Below, piece by piece: positions 27,062 through 35,612 of a stretch of 64,000 bases of DNA. Source of the DNA: JAEVLT01 sp050496765 (GTDB lineage Bacteria; Bacillota; Bacilli; Bacillales; Cytobacillaceae). Each line of letters begins with the position of its first letter. Position 1 is the first letter of the stretch. The translations under genes were made by a program, and so were the position numbers. The notes under the pieces were generated by a model. The model made no database searches and had not been told where the DNA came from. It worked only from the letters and a program-made list of their open reading frames with translations. The stretch lies in contig NZ_JBNWEO010000014.1 in the NCBI RefSeq assembly GCF_050496765.1, forward strand, positions 1-64,000, in the 5' to 3' direction.

Positions 27062-27840
27062 CAAAATTCACTCCTGTTTTTTTTAATAAACTGACTAATC
27101 CATTGATTGCATTCCTTCCAAGCTTTTGTTGGAATCTGATGGCTAACGTTTTCAATGAATAGCAATTGGTTTGATGGTAAATTCTCATGTAATATCTGGG
27201 CATAGTTATAAAATTGCTTATCTTTTTTACCATAGATAAGCATGCACGGAAGATGAATGTTGTTCAGTTGAGCTGTACAATTATAGTTTAAACTGTAGTC
27301 ATAATATTGCTGTATATTTCTGTGGTCTCCATCTTTTGCATCATTAAACATTTTTTCGAACAGTATTTTTGTATCGGAATTGCTCTTTGCAATCGACCAT
27401 GCCAAAAAAGTCACTGTCCCCATTTTCGCGAGCCTTTTTGCAAAAAAAACCCTATTTTTTAATCGCCATGTATTTATTTCCGATATTCCGCTAATAAGGA
27501 TTCCGCCTAATGAACGTTCTTTCACGTTTAACAAAAATTCCAAGGCGATCGATGCCCCTGTTGAGTAGCCGCATATAAAGGCCTTTTCGATTTTCAAATG
27601 ATCAAAAATTTGTTTTATGTCATTCACGATCAAAGGATAGTTGATTGATTTTGTGGAATACGAACTTTTTCCGTGTCCACGTATATCGAAAGTGATGACT
27701 TGAAAAGAATGCGATAACTCCTCCATTTGGTATTCAAAATTTACAGAAGTAAGTACTGGAGGATGTATCAAAACAATCGGGATTCCCTTTCCTTTTACAG
27801 AGAAATAAATATGATCTCCGTCCACATTCAACATTGGCAT
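27061..27840 (-). CDS. alpha/beta-fold hydrolase
   Basis: A 259-residue alpha/beta hydrolase with oxyanion loop VLIHPP, FDIRGHGKS, nucleophile elbow GYSTGAS, an Asp in LIYGKKDKQ and a His in ENVSHQIP. The ATG at 27840 has GAGGTG eight to nine bases upstream; a GTG at 27852 is in frame. It is translationally coupled to the PAP2 gene. The substrate is unknown. The pair has lower GC and more Lys/Asn/Ile than its neighbours, which could mean horizontal transfer. Confidence 0.85.
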   Translation of the reverse strand: MPMLNVDGDHIYFSVKGKGIPIVLIHPPVLTSVNFEYQMEELSHSFQVITFDIRGHGKSSYSTKSINYPLIVNDIKQIFDHLKIEKAFICGYSTGASIALEFLLNVKERSLGGILISGISEINTWRLKNRVFFAKRLAKMGTVTFLAWSIAKSNSDTKILFEKMFNDAKDGDHRNIQQYYDYSLNYNCTAQLNNIHLPCMLIYGKKDKQFYNYAQILHENLPSNQLLFIENVSHQIPTKAWKECNQWISQFIKKNRSEF

Positions 27841-27912
27841 GTAACTCTTCACCTCAGGTTTAACATAAAAGACTTATTTATCTTGATCCACTGTTCTGTT
27901 TCTATTCAAAAT

Positions 27913-27935
27913 GCGGCGATCCTTTTGACCGCCGC
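27913..27935 (-). terminator. terminator of the 52-residue protein gene
   Basis: GCGGCG / CGCCGC stem with ATTTT after it on the minus strand. Confidence 0.75.
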
Positions 27936-27941
27936 TTTTGC

Positions 27942-28100
27942 TTACTTCTTTTTACGTGCTTGAAGTTTGATATTTTGATCGCGCTCGCCGCCGTCTGCCA
28001 GTTCTTCAGAAAAAGCATGGTTGCCAATTAGTTTGGAAGTGCGAATCGTTTGGGCTGGCAAATTATTATTCGGTGCAGACTGTTCATTCCATTTTCCCAC
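27942..28100 (-). CDS. small YfhD-like protein, 52 residues
   Basis: A small gene with GTG start at 28100, AAAGGA nine bases before it, a TAA stop and a terminator right after. The protein begins MGKWNEQSAP and ends in NIKLQARKKK. It carries FSEELAD, which I recall from the YfhD family of small Bacillus proteins (role unknown). It is hydrophilic and basic at the end, without cysteine. Confidence 0.75.
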   Translation of the reverse strand: MGKWNEQSAPNNNLPAQTIRTSKLIGNHAFSEELADGGERDQNIKLQARKKK

Positions 28101-28320
28101 TTAACTCATTCCTTTGCTTTTTTCTTAGTATAAGATAAATTCGCCAAACTATGCTGACTGTTATAAAGGGCTTGGCACGGTTTTTGTCGAAATGCATATG
28201 CTAATCAGAGGAGAACGCTTACACTAAACTTTTCTTTTCTTCTGAAACCCGAAAGAATAATTTTCCAATTTTTAGAGATACTAAAACTAGTTCAGAAGCT
28301 ACATGATCGAGGTGATCACA

Positions 28321-28527
28321 ATGGGATTGCTAAATTCCTATAACCAATGGAAAGAAACCCGGCAGCAAAACTATGTAAACAAAATGAAAGAACAAGGCAA
28401 ATGTCCGGATTGTCACGGGAAAGGCTATACTGTCTATCCATATAATGAATTTGCCTATTTCAATTCCTTCGAGTGTCCCGGCTGCCAGGGAAGCGGTCTT
28501 TACAGCGATTGGGAACAGTTGAGGTAA
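28321..28527 (+). CDS. small zinc-finger-like protein
   Basis: A 68-residue protein with two CxxCxGxG-type motifs (CPDCHGKGY and CPGCQGSGL), as in the DnaJ zinc domain, so it should bind one zinc. GAGGTG is six bases before the ATG at 28321. It is monocistronic with a strong terminator. The function is unknown. Confidence 0.82.
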   Translation: MGLLNSYNQWKETRQQNYVNKMKEQGKCPDCHGKGYTVYPYNEFAYFNSFECPGCQGSGLYSDWEQLR

Positions 28528-28539
28528 AACATTAATCAA

Positions 28540-28587
28540 AAAAAAAGCGTCATAAACAGCTGCACCTCCGTTTATGACGCTTTTTTT
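28540..28587. terminator. strong bidirectional terminator
   Basis: 18-bp stem AAAAAAAGCGTCATAAAC / GTTTATGACGCTTTTTTT with a 12-nt loop. Confidence 0.92.
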
Positions 28588-28705
28588 ATCTTTTTAAATA
28601 CAAAGCTAGATATTCCTGATTCTTTTATAGTCCTTCTGACATCATATTTATCCGCTACATCGGCAATTTTACGTAAATCTTCCGAAGTGGTTATTAAAAG
28701 AATTG
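28555..28705 (-). pseudogene. possible C-terminal gene remnant
   Basis: A minus-strand frame reads LITTSEDLRKIADVADKYD, then VRRTIKESGISSFVFKK and a stop inside the terminator stem, like a real convergent gene end. It has no start codon or ribosome site upstream, and a TAA closes the frame. I see it as a remnant of a small protein. Apart from this, the 28.6-28.9 kb stretch holds only the sirB terminator. Confidence 0.3.
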
Positions 28706-28859
28706 CGAATATTGTTTATAGTCACATACTTTTCTGTTTCTGAACATTTTTGTGTTAGAAAAGCTTACATCTTTTTTTATGTTTAATGTATTGGAAATAT
28801 TGAAATGGTGATCAGAAATCGTTCTTGTTTAAGGGTAAATCAAATACATCCAAAACAAA

Positions 28860-28897
28860 AAAAACGCACGGCAACATCTTTCTTTACCGTGCGTTTT
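28860..28897 (-). terminator. terminator of the chelatase gene
   Basis: AAAACGCACGG / CCGTGCGTTTT hairpin directly after the stop at 28900. Confidence 0.88.
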
Positions 28898-28899
28898 TG

Positions 28900-29646
28900 T
28901 TAAGATGGAGGTATTTGGTTGTCAAGATTTAATGCCTGTTGGATGACTAGCTCCTGAACTATACGATGGCTGCCAAGCGAACCTGTGTAAACAATATCCT
29001 GCTCCTGGTTTTTTCTTTTTTTGATTTTCTGAATGATGACATTTAACAACACACCAGAAAAAAGCAAATAAGGGACAACAATCACCCTTCCATCCGTTTG
29101 TTGTGAAATCATTTCGAGTCCCTGCTCCAAGTCAGGTTTTGCGGCGGCGAGAAAGCAGGCAGACACATGTTCTGTTCCAAGCCTTTTGCGAATTCCTTCG
29201 ACAATCTGATCATACGCCGAATAAATCGTTGGATCGCTTCCGCCCGTACCGACAATCAAGATCGAGTCATCCTTGTTCACGTCCACCACTGTATTCCGAA
29301 CTAGTTCCACAACACCATCAAGAATTTCACTTTGGACACCGAATGGATTCCTTATATCCACCTTGATGGCAGGATGCTTCTTTTTCAGGGAAGTAATGAT
29401 TCGGGGGATGTCTCTTTTTATATGGCCTGCTGCGAGCAAAAACAGCGGAACGACGGTGATTTCGGCGGCCCCCTTTTCAACACAGCGGAAAAAACCTTGT
29501 TCGATTGAAGGCTCAGTAAATTCAAGAAAACTCATTTCCTGTATCGGTGCCTTCACTTTCTCCATCACCTGTTGCATGAACGCTTTTGCTTCTTCAGCTC
29601 CTTTTTTTGCTTTTGTGCCATGACCGATATATAGAATCGCTTTCAT
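28900..29646 (-). CDS. sirB: sirohydrochlorin ferro/cobaltochelatase (CbiX/SirB family)
   Basis: A 248-residue chelatase that inserts Fe2+ (siroheme) or Co2+ (cobalamin precursor) into sirohydrochlorin. It has two CbiX halves: IGHGTKAKKG with the metal His, VVPLFLLAAGHIKRDIP, then GTGGSD and VVPYLLFSGVLLNVI. The ATG at 29646 has GGGGAT upstream; the frame opens at 29667. It stands alone, not with the sulfite reductase or cysG-like genes that usually accompany it. A sirB name is used for the fold; Co2+ versus Fe2+ cannot be decided. Confidence 0.85.
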   Translation of the reverse strand: MKAILYIGHGTKAKKGAEEAKAFMQQVMEKVKAPIQEMSFLEFTEPSIEQGFFRCVEKGAAEITVVPLFLLAAGHIKRDIPRIITSLKKKHPAIKVDIRNPFGVQSEILDGVVELVRNTVVDVNKDDSILIVGTGGSDPTIYSAYDQIVEGIRKRLGTEHVSACFLAAAKPDLEQGLEMISQQTDGRVIVVPYLLFSGVLLNVIIQKIKKRKNQEQDIVYTGSLGSHRIVQELVIQQALNLDNQIPPS

Positions 29647-29803
29647 CCTATCCCCTCTTTTTATCAATTCTACATTTTAAATTGTTCAAAGTGTCTTTGA
29701 GTCTTGTTTCCAGACCCACCACTTTCCGCAAGCGTTCGAAAATTTCCGATCTCCATACTGCCGCCTTTTGCAACCAATTTGCTGCATTTGAATTATTTTC
29801 TGG

Positions 29804-29974
29804 TTACAGCACCTTACTCCCTTGCTCGGCAAGCGCATGGTATATGCCATGCTGCAAGTTGGAAAAGCAGTGCAAACTGGACAACTTGTAATCGGATTCT
29901 GTGATTTTAATGGCTAGTTCCGGGGTAATCCCCACCGGCATAAACACCGCTTGTACCGCTTTGATCCAAACCAT
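29804..29974 (-). CDS. possible 56-residue ORF of unknown function
   Basis: ATG at 29974 to TAA 29804; the product begins MVWIKAVQAVFMPVGITPE. It has no ribosome site, and its start overlaps a TATAAT (29973-29978), so it could just be leader sequence between a promoter and sirB. Low support. Confidence 0.2.
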   Translation of the reverse strand: MVWIKAVQAVFMPVGITPELAIKITESDYKLSSLHCFSNLQHGIYHALAEQGSKVL

Positions 29975-30000
29975 TATACCAATCTTCTGTTAATTGACAG
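29973..30000 (-). promoter_or_regulatory. sigma-A-like promoter upstream of sirB
   Basis: CTGTCA (29995-30000), 16-bp spacer, TATAAT (29973-29978). An imperfect palindrome CTGTTAATTGACAG covers the -35. The leader to sirB would be about 320 nt. Confidence 0.4.
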
Positions 30001-30195
30001 AATTTTTCGCAAAAAAAGTATACAGATCTTGATTAATGTGCATTTGTCCTCTCCTTATCTTCCAACGATTGATCAAGGTGTCAGTATTTTCATTTTACCT
30101 CAAAGGATCAAACCGTGTCGATTCGGAAGGTTGTTTGCCTTTCAATCCCGCTTTATCGGCAGTGTGATTATCCCTACCCATTGCTGTTGCAGAAC

Positions 30196-30222
30196 AAAAG
30201 GCGATCATCTTGATCGCCTTTT
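30196..30222 (-). terminator. terminator of the small-gene cluster
   Basis: AAAAGGCGATCA / TGATCGCCTTTT with a 3-nt loop, at the stop of the 57-residue gene. Confidence 0.85.
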
Positions 30223-30396
30223 TTATTGACTTTTTTGTTGATTGTTCATGACTTCGTTTACTAAATTCTGGGTTGCATCCGGCGTAGGTTGCTTTCCTTT
30301 TTCAATGGCCGTTTGCGTATAGTTCAAAACTGATTGCTCCATATTAGGAAAAATGTGCATTTTGTTCTCGACAACATTGTTAGGGGTATTGATCAT
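30223..30396 (-). CDS. small hydrophilic protein, 57 residues
   Basis: ATG at 30396, AAGGA nine bases upstream, TAA at 30223, terminator adjoining. The protein starts MINTPNNVVENKMHIFP and ends NNQQKSQ; it is rich in Asn and Gln with no membrane segment. I do not know the family. It follows the 45-residue gene by 37 bp on the same strand. Confidence 0.6.
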   Translation of the reverse strand: MINTPNNVVENKMHIFPNMEQSVLNYTQTAIEKGKQPTPDATQNLVNEVMNNQQKSQ

Positions 30397-30433
30397 TTTC
30401 TGCCATCCTTAAACCCTCTCTGTTTTTTAAAAA

Positions 30434-30571
30434 TCAATCCTCATCTTTTTCATAAGCGATTACAACTAGTTTTTTATTGGTTTGCTCAGCTAATTTGTTT
30501 TCAAACAATTTTAGTTCATTCACTGCGTTCGGTGAAAGTTGTGCAGCAACATATTGATTCTCTTCACCCAT
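30434..30571 (-). CDS. small acidic protein, 45 residues
   Basis: ATG at 30571 with AGAGGAG eight bases upstream; stop TGA at 30434. The protein begins MGEENQYVAAQLSPNAV and ends VVIAYEKDED. It overlaps the 29-residue frame before it, which suggests translational coupling. Family unknown. Confidence 0.6.
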   Translation of the reverse strand: MGEENQYVAAQLSPNAVNELKLFENKLAEQTNKKLVVIAYEKDED

Positions 30572-30653
30572 TCCCATCGCTCCTCTTAGCTGTTTTTAAA
30601 AATTTCTCATGCACATCTCTTATAATTTGCCTGTTTTCGTTTGCCCTATGCAT
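30564..30653 (-). CDS. possible 29-residue peptide
   Basis: ATG at 30653, GAGG five bases before, TGA at 30564 inside the next gene start. The product begins MHRANENRQIIRDVHEK. It may be a leader peptide or a decayed gene. Confidence 0.3.
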   Translation of the reverse strand: MHRANENRQIIRDVHEKFLKTAKRSDGNG

Positions 30654-30728
30654 TGTTTCCTCGAAGCTTTTTAAAGAAATGAATGAGTTTCAACAGAACT
30701 CGGCCTCTTTTCCATTTTTCATAAAAAA

Positions 30729-32060
30729 TTAGTGAATTCCGCATGCTTCTGCCAAAATTTCAACTAAATGCATACTTTTCATTTGGTTGGAATGCCCCCT
30801 TCGCTGAATACCGAGATTCATTTGCAATTGGCAGCCCGGGTTGGAGGTGACAACAACGGTTGCTTCTGTTTGATTAACTTTTTCCATTTTTAGATCAAGG
30901 ATTTTCATTGATTCCTCAAAATGTAGCAGGTTGTATATTCCCCCCGAAGCACAGCAATGAGCCGCATCCTCCAGTTCGACGTAAGTTATTCCGGGGATCG
31001 ACTGCAAAATCTTCCTCGGTTCATTGACGACGTTTTGCACATTCCTTAAATGACAGGAATCTTGGTAAACGACAATGCCGTGCCATGGCTGTTTAAAAGG
31101 GAGGGGACCATACTCCATTAAAAGCTGGCTAATATCCAGTGATTTCTCCACGAATGCTTTCGCAGCTTCTTTCCACTCCCCTTCTTCTGCTAACAGTTCG
31201 TCGTATTCATGTAGGGCAGCTCCACAGCCGCCGGCATTATTGATATAAAAGTCAGCCTCAGTTGCTTGGAATGCCAAAATATTCCTTTTTGCCAATTGTT
31301 TCGCCATTTCCCTTTCTCCCTGATGGGCATGTAAGGCACCGCAGCATGCCTGGTTTACCGGAACCACCACTTCAAAACCAATCTCTCTCAACAGTTCCAC
31401 TGTTAAACGATTGATTCGCGACATGAACGCATCCATAATACAGCCCGCAAAAAAAGCGACTTTTCCTTTTTTCTCGCCTTTTGCTGGATAAATTTTACCT
31501 TGTTTGATTCTTTTATCCGGGATTTCAATTAGTGGCAAGGTTCGTTCGAATTGTGCGAGTGGTTCTGATGCCTTTGAAAGCCAATTTGTTTTCCGGACAA
31601 ATTGATGCAAGCCGGTTTTTTGATAAAGTCGTATCAGATTACCCGCTAATTTCATCCTGTTTGAATGGGGTATCAACTTATTTAATGCCGATTTTTTCAA
31701 TTGATCTGCTAAAGAGAGATGTTGTTTGGATTCCGCGATGATTTCTTTAGTAGCTTCAAGCAGGCGGCCATATGGGACACCAACCGGACAGGCTGTTTCA
31801 CATGCCCGGCAACCGAGACACAGGTCAATCGGTTCTGCCAGATGCTCTTGAATCCCGATCCGCCCTTCTGCAGCCATTTTGACAAGATTGATCCGCCCCC
31901 TCGGGGAGGCTGATTCTTTTCCCATCGATTCATAGGTCGGGCAGGCTGGCAAACAATAGCCGCATTGCACGCATTGATTGGTCCATTCATACGTCTGTTC
32001 AAACAATTTTTTTGCAAGCGGATTGATTGCTTCTTGCTGCTTGATCACCGTTTTCATCAT
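30729..32060 (-). CDS. glcF: GlcF-like (Fe-S) oxidoreductase subunit
   Basis: A 443-residue iron-sulfur subunit. It has two 4Fe-4S ferredoxin motifs (CVQCGYCLPACP near 35 and CLGCRACETACP near 85) and two CCG domains (CCGALHAHQGE, CCASGG). With GlcD it passes electrons from a 2-hydroxyacid to the quinone pool. The start ATG lies right after the glcD stop (TGAATGATG). It is the last large gene of the sigma-54 operon; no terminator was seen directly behind it, so read-through into the small genes is possible. Confidence 0.88.
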   Translation of the reverse strand: MMKTVIKQQEAINPLAKKLFEQTYEWTNQCVQCGYCLPACPTYESMGKESASPRGRINLVKMAAEGRIGIQEHLAEPIDLCLGCRACETACPVGVPYGRLLEATKEIIAESKQHLSLADQLKKSALNKLIPHSNRMKLAGNLIRLYQKTGLHQFVRKTNWLSKASEPLAQFERTLPLIEIPDKRIKQGKIYPAKGEKKGKVAFFAGCIMDAFMSRINRLTVELLREIGFEVVVPVNQACCGALHAHQGEREMAKQLAKRNILAFQATEADFYINNAGGCGAALHEYDELLAEEGEWKEAAKAFVEKSLDISQLLMEYGPLPFKQPWHGIVVYQDSCHLRNVQNVVNEPRKILQSIPGITYVELEDAAHCCASGGIYNLLHFEESMKILDLKMEKVNQTEATVVVTSNPGCQLQMNLGIQRRGHSNQMKSMHLVEILAEACGIH

Positions 32061-33464
32061 TCACACAAGCGCCACCTTTGTCTTCCCTGGTACAGGAAAA
32101 ATTTTTCCTGGGTTTAAAATATTGTTCGGATCCCATGCCTCTTTGATTTTTTTCATCATTAACAAGCCTATTTCTCCCAGCTCCATTTCCATATAAGGCG
32201 ACTTCATTAAACCGATGCCATGTTCCCCGGAAAGGGTACCTCCAAGCTGGACAGCTGCTTGAAAAATTTCACTGACTGCATTTTCTACCTTTTTCATTTC
32301 CGCTGTGTTGCGCTGATCGGTAATAATATTGGGATGAAGATTCCCATCGCCGGCATGGCCGAAAACAACCAAATTTAATTCATATTTTTCACGAATTTCT
32401 TTGAGCTTTTTCATCATCTCGGGGATCATGCTTCGCGGGACGGTGGCATCTTCGGATATTTTCGTCGGACCCATGCGGGTGATTGCCGGAGAAACCAATC
32501 TTCTCGCTTTCCAGATTGCAGCCCGCTCTTCTTCTGAATTTGCAATCTTCACTTGGCTTGCGCCTGTTTCCAGACAGAGATGCTGGCATTTTCTTATTTC
32601 TTCATCCACAGCGGATAGATGACCATCCACTTCGATAATCAGGAGTGCTTCAGCCTCAAGCGGCAGCCCGCTCGGACGATAATTTTCAACGGCGTGAATG
32701 CACGCCTGGTCCATTAATTCCATTGCGGAAGGCAAAATGCCTGATGACAATATTTTGGTGATTGTCTGACCGGAATCAATTAATTTTGGGAAAGTTGCGA
32801 GTAAAGTTTTTCGTGCCCCGGGCTTTGGAATTAACCTTAATATGGCTTCTGTAATAATTCCTAACGTACCTTCAGAGCCGACAATCAATCGGGTTAAATC
32901 GTATCCGGTTACATTTTTAACCGTTTTACCGCCGGTACGAATGATCTCTCCTGTTGGCGTTACCACTTCTAGTCCGATAACGTATTCTTTTGTTGTTCCA
33001 TACTTCAATCCTTTTGGCCCGCTTGAATTTTCTGCTAAATTTCCGCCAATCGTCGCCACAAGGGAACTACTTGGATCAGGCGGATAAAAAAGACCTGCTT
33101 CTTCTGCTTTTTGGTGAATTTTTGCGGTCACGACACCCGGTGAAACGATTGCAAGCATGTTTTCGCGATCGATGATCAGTTTTTCATTCAAGCAGGACAA
33201 ATCAAGAACCATGCCGCCATGGACAGGCAATGGCCCTCCACTTAAAGAAGTAGCTGCTCCTCTTGGATAGATCGGGATTAAATGGCGGTTTGCCAGTTTG
33301 ACCAATTCACTGATATCGCTTGTGCTCTGCGGCTGAACCACAATGTCGGGAAGGTATTGACCAAAGGAAGCATCATAACTATAAGAATACCTTTCTGCCA
33401 AATCGAGAAAAATTCGCTCTTTTGGAAGAATCGCCTCGATTTGTTGGATGATTTCTTTATCCAC
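32061..33464 (-). CDS. glcD: GlcD-like FAD-dependent 2-hydroxyacid dehydrogenase
   Basis: A 467-residue flavoprotein of the FAD-binding-4/FAD-oxidase_C type (glycolate, D-lactate or D-2-hydroxyglutarate). PRGAATSLSGGPLPVHGG binds the FAD pyrophosphate, and GSEGTLGIITE and GHAGDGNLHPN lie in the C-terminal half; LSGEHGIGLMK is near the end. The start is GTG at 33464: AGGAGG lies nine bases upstream, inside a longer frame from 33482. Clustered with LhgO, it could oxidise the D-isomer of 2-hydroxyglutarate; glycolate remains possible. Confidence 0.88.
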   Translation of the reverse strand: MDKEIIQQIEAILPKERIFLDLAERYSYSYDASFGQYLPDIVVQPQSTSDISELVKLANRHLIPIYPRGAATSLSGGPLPVHGGMVLDLSCLNEKLIIDRENMLAIVSPGVVTAKIHQKAEEAGLFYPPDPSSSLVATIGGNLAENSSGPKGLKYGTTKEYVIGLEVVTPTGEIIRTGGKTVKNVTGYDLTRLIVGSEGTLGIITEAILRLIPKPGARKTLLATFPKLIDSGQTITKILSSGILPSAMELMDQACIHAVENYRPSGLPLEAEALLIIEVDGHLSAVDEEIRKCQHLCLETGASQVKIANSEEERAAIWKARRLVSPAITRMGPTKISEDATVPRSMIPEMMKKLKEIREKYELNLVVFGHAGDGNLHPNIITDQRNTAEMKKVENAVSEIFQAAVQLGGTLSGEHGIGLMKSPYMEMELGEIGLLMMKKIKEAWDPNNILNPGKIFPVPGKTKVALV

Positions 33465-33486
33465 CCCCAAAAACCTCCTCATTTTA

Positions 33487-34686
33487 TCAAATCACCAGCC
33501 GGTAAGATGCCAGCCGATCAACGACTTCTTTTCCAATTTCGATCGAAGCGGTTGCTGCAGGTGATGGGGCATTGCATATATGAATGGAGCGGCTTCCGTT
33601 TAGAATATAGAAATCCTCTACTAATGAGCCGTCCGCTTTTAATGCCTGTGCCCGAACCCCTGCCGGCCCGGGCATTAAATCCTTTTCCCCGACATTCGGA
33701 ATCAGGTTTTGTACGCCTTCAACAAATTTCTTTTTAAAAAAGGAGCGAATGATTTCTTCCGTCCCTTCTTTACGATACGCTCTTGCCAGCTTCCAAAAAC
33801 CGGAATAGGTTAAAACTTCAGCTGTATCCCTGAGGCTAAACGACGTTTTTTTGTATCCTTCTCGTTTCAGACTAAGTACCGCATTTGGCCCTACATCAAT
33901 CGTGCCGTCGATCATTCTTGTAAAGTGAACGCCTAAAAAAGGGAAGTTCGGATTGGGAACGGGGTAGATCAAGTTTTTTACGAGATAGCGTTTTTCTGGC
34001 GCCAGCTGAAAGTACTCCCCCCTGAACGGGACAATTTTTATATTCAACTGACAGCCTGCCATTTTGGCAATCCGGTCACTGTGGAGGCCGCCGCAATTGA
34101 TAAGCATTTTCCCGCGGAGGGACTGGAAGTTGCTTTCTGCGACGACTTCTGTTGCCAGTTCTTGAATATTGACTACCTCAGTATTTAATAAAATGTCTCC
34201 ACCCCTTTCACGAATGATCCGGGCCATGGTTTCACACACTTCTTTATAGTTTACGATTCCAGCCATAGGAACATGGATGGCTTCTTCCCCATTCACAAAT
34301 GGTTCGATTTCCAGTAATCTTTCTTTGGTCAGTTTGCTGATTTTCAACCCATTTCGCAGCCCCCGCTGAAAAAGGTCATTTAGTAATGGCACCTCTGTTT
34401 TCGATGTAGCGACAATTACCTTTCCGCATTCTTCATAATCGAGATGATAGTTTTTGCAAAAGGTTTTCATCGAACGATTTCCTTCTCTTGCTAAACGTGC
34501 TTTTAAACTGCCTGGTTTGTAATAGATTCCTGAATGGATGACACCGCTATTATGTCCGGTTTGATGGGAAGCAAGTTCGTTTTCTTTTTCCAAAATAGCG
34601 ATTTTGGAATGAGAAAACTTTTCTGTTAAAGCCATTCCAACTGACAGACCAATAATTCCGCCGCCAATAATGATATAATCATACAT
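33487..34686 (-). CDS. lhgO: L-2-hydroxyglutarate oxidase (LhgO-type)
   Basis: A 399-residue DAO-type flavoprotein. YDYIIIGGGIIGLSVG is the Rossmann FAD motif, followed by HQTGHNSGVIHSGIYYKPGS, which is typical of the L-2-hydroxyglutarate group, and GPAGVRAQAL near the C-terminus. It converts L-2-hydroxyglutarate to 2-oxoglutarate. The ATG at 34686 has GGAG eight bases upstream. It follows the permease gene after 128 bp and precedes glcD by 22 bp. Confidence 0.85.
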   Translation of the reverse strand: MYDYIIIGGGIIGLSVGMALTEKFSHSKIAILEKENELASHQTGHNSGVIHSGIYYKPGSLKARLAREGNRSMKTFCKNYHLDYEECGKVIVATSKTEVPLLNDLFQRGLRNGLKISKLTKERLLEIEPFVNGEEAIHVPMAGIVNYKEVCETMARIIRERGGDILLNTEVVNIQELATEVVAESNFQSLRGKMLINCGGLHSDRIAKMAGCQLNIKIVPFRGEYFQLAPEKRYLVKNLIYPVPNPNFPFLGVHFTRMIDGTIDVGPNAVLSLKREGYKKTSFSLRDTAEVLTYSGFWKLARAYRKEGTEEIIRSFFKKKFVEGVQNLIPNVGEKDLMPGPAGVRAQALKADGSLVEDFYILNGSRSIHICNAPSPAATASIEIGKEVVDRLASYRLVI

Positions 34687-34814
34687 ACTCATTTCTCCCC
34701 CCTTTTTGCAAAAATTGTTAAACGATTTTTCTGCTTTCTTGCTGACTGTTCTTACTGAGTTCTCTTCTCTACGCGTTTTTCTAACTATCAGGATCCTTGC
34801 AATTCATCCCCTGT

Positions 34815-35612
34815 TCAATGAGAACCGCCAAATACCTTTCCAACTCCCTGTAATTTTTCCAACACAAGAATTAAAATAACGGAAATGAAGATGACAACAG
34901 TAGAAATCGATGCAACAAGCGGATCGTAGGCATCCTGCATATGCGAAAAAATTTCAATCGGAAGTGTCCGCATATCTGGTGAAATCATAAATAAGGAAAC
35001 CGTAACATTATCAAAGGATGTCAAAAAAGCGAAAAGGCCACCTGAGATCATTGCCGGACGAATTAACGGCAACGTCACTCTCCAAAAAACAACAAGAGGG
35101 TTTGCACCAAGGATTGCGGCCGCGCGTTCAAGATTGTAATCAAATCCACTTAATCCTGTCAAAACAAGGCGGATGACATAAGGAATACAAATAATGATAT
35201 GGGCAATTAAGAACCCAATCGCAGTGCCCGCAAGCATCATCGGCGTAAAATAAATCAAGAGGGCTATTCCGAGGACGAGCTGCGGCACACTTAACGGTGC
35301 TGTTAACACCGATGTAATAAAGGTTTTCCCAGGGATATCATACTTAGCAAGCGCCAGGGCTCCAAGCGTTCCAAATATGACGGAAAAGAATGCCGCCAAA
35401 AAGGCGAACTTTGCGCTATTCATCATTCCTGCCAAAAATTCTGGTCGGTCAAGGAGCTTTGTATACCATTGAAATGAAAAGCCGACAGCCGGAAAACTCG
35501 GGTAGTTTTGGCTTGTAAACGAAGCCGGAATGACAACGATCAATGGAATGAGAATATAAATAATGGATACAAAGGCTAATAGGATGCGCAGCCAACCCAA
35601 TCCCTTGTTCAT
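34815..35612 (-). CDS. ABC transporter permease (PotC-like)
   Basis: A 265-residue inner-membrane subunit with six helices of the spermidine/putrescine-iron-thiamine import group. The EAA loop is AAAILGANPLVVFWRVTLP. It overlaps the upstream permease gene by four bases. Its imported substrate is unknown, but is likely the acid oxidised by the downstream enzymes. Confidence 0.9.
   Translation of the reverse strand: MNKGLGWLRILLAFVSIIYILIPLIVVIPASFTSQNYPSFPAVGFSFQWYTKLLDRPEFLAGMMNSAKFAFLAAFFSVIFGTLGALALAKYDIPGKTFITSVLTAPLSVPQLVLGIALLIYFTPMMLAGTAIGFLIAHIIICIPYVIRLVLTGLSGFDYNLERAAAILGANPLVVFWRVTLPLIRPAMISGGLFAFLTSFDNVTVSLFMISPDMRTLPIEIFSHMQDAYDPLVASISTVVIFISVILILVLEKLQGVGKVFGGSH

Noticed and set aside
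28172..28188. TTGGCACGGTTTTTGTC as a second sigma-54 promoter
   Set aside because: The -24 half is perfect but the -12 half reads TTGTC instead of TTGCA, and no activator or fitting gene is near; likely chance.
29870..29960. Cobalamin riboswitch before sirB
   Set aside because: A GCCGGTGGGG-like stretch recalls it, but the B12-box and the expected conserved loop are absent.
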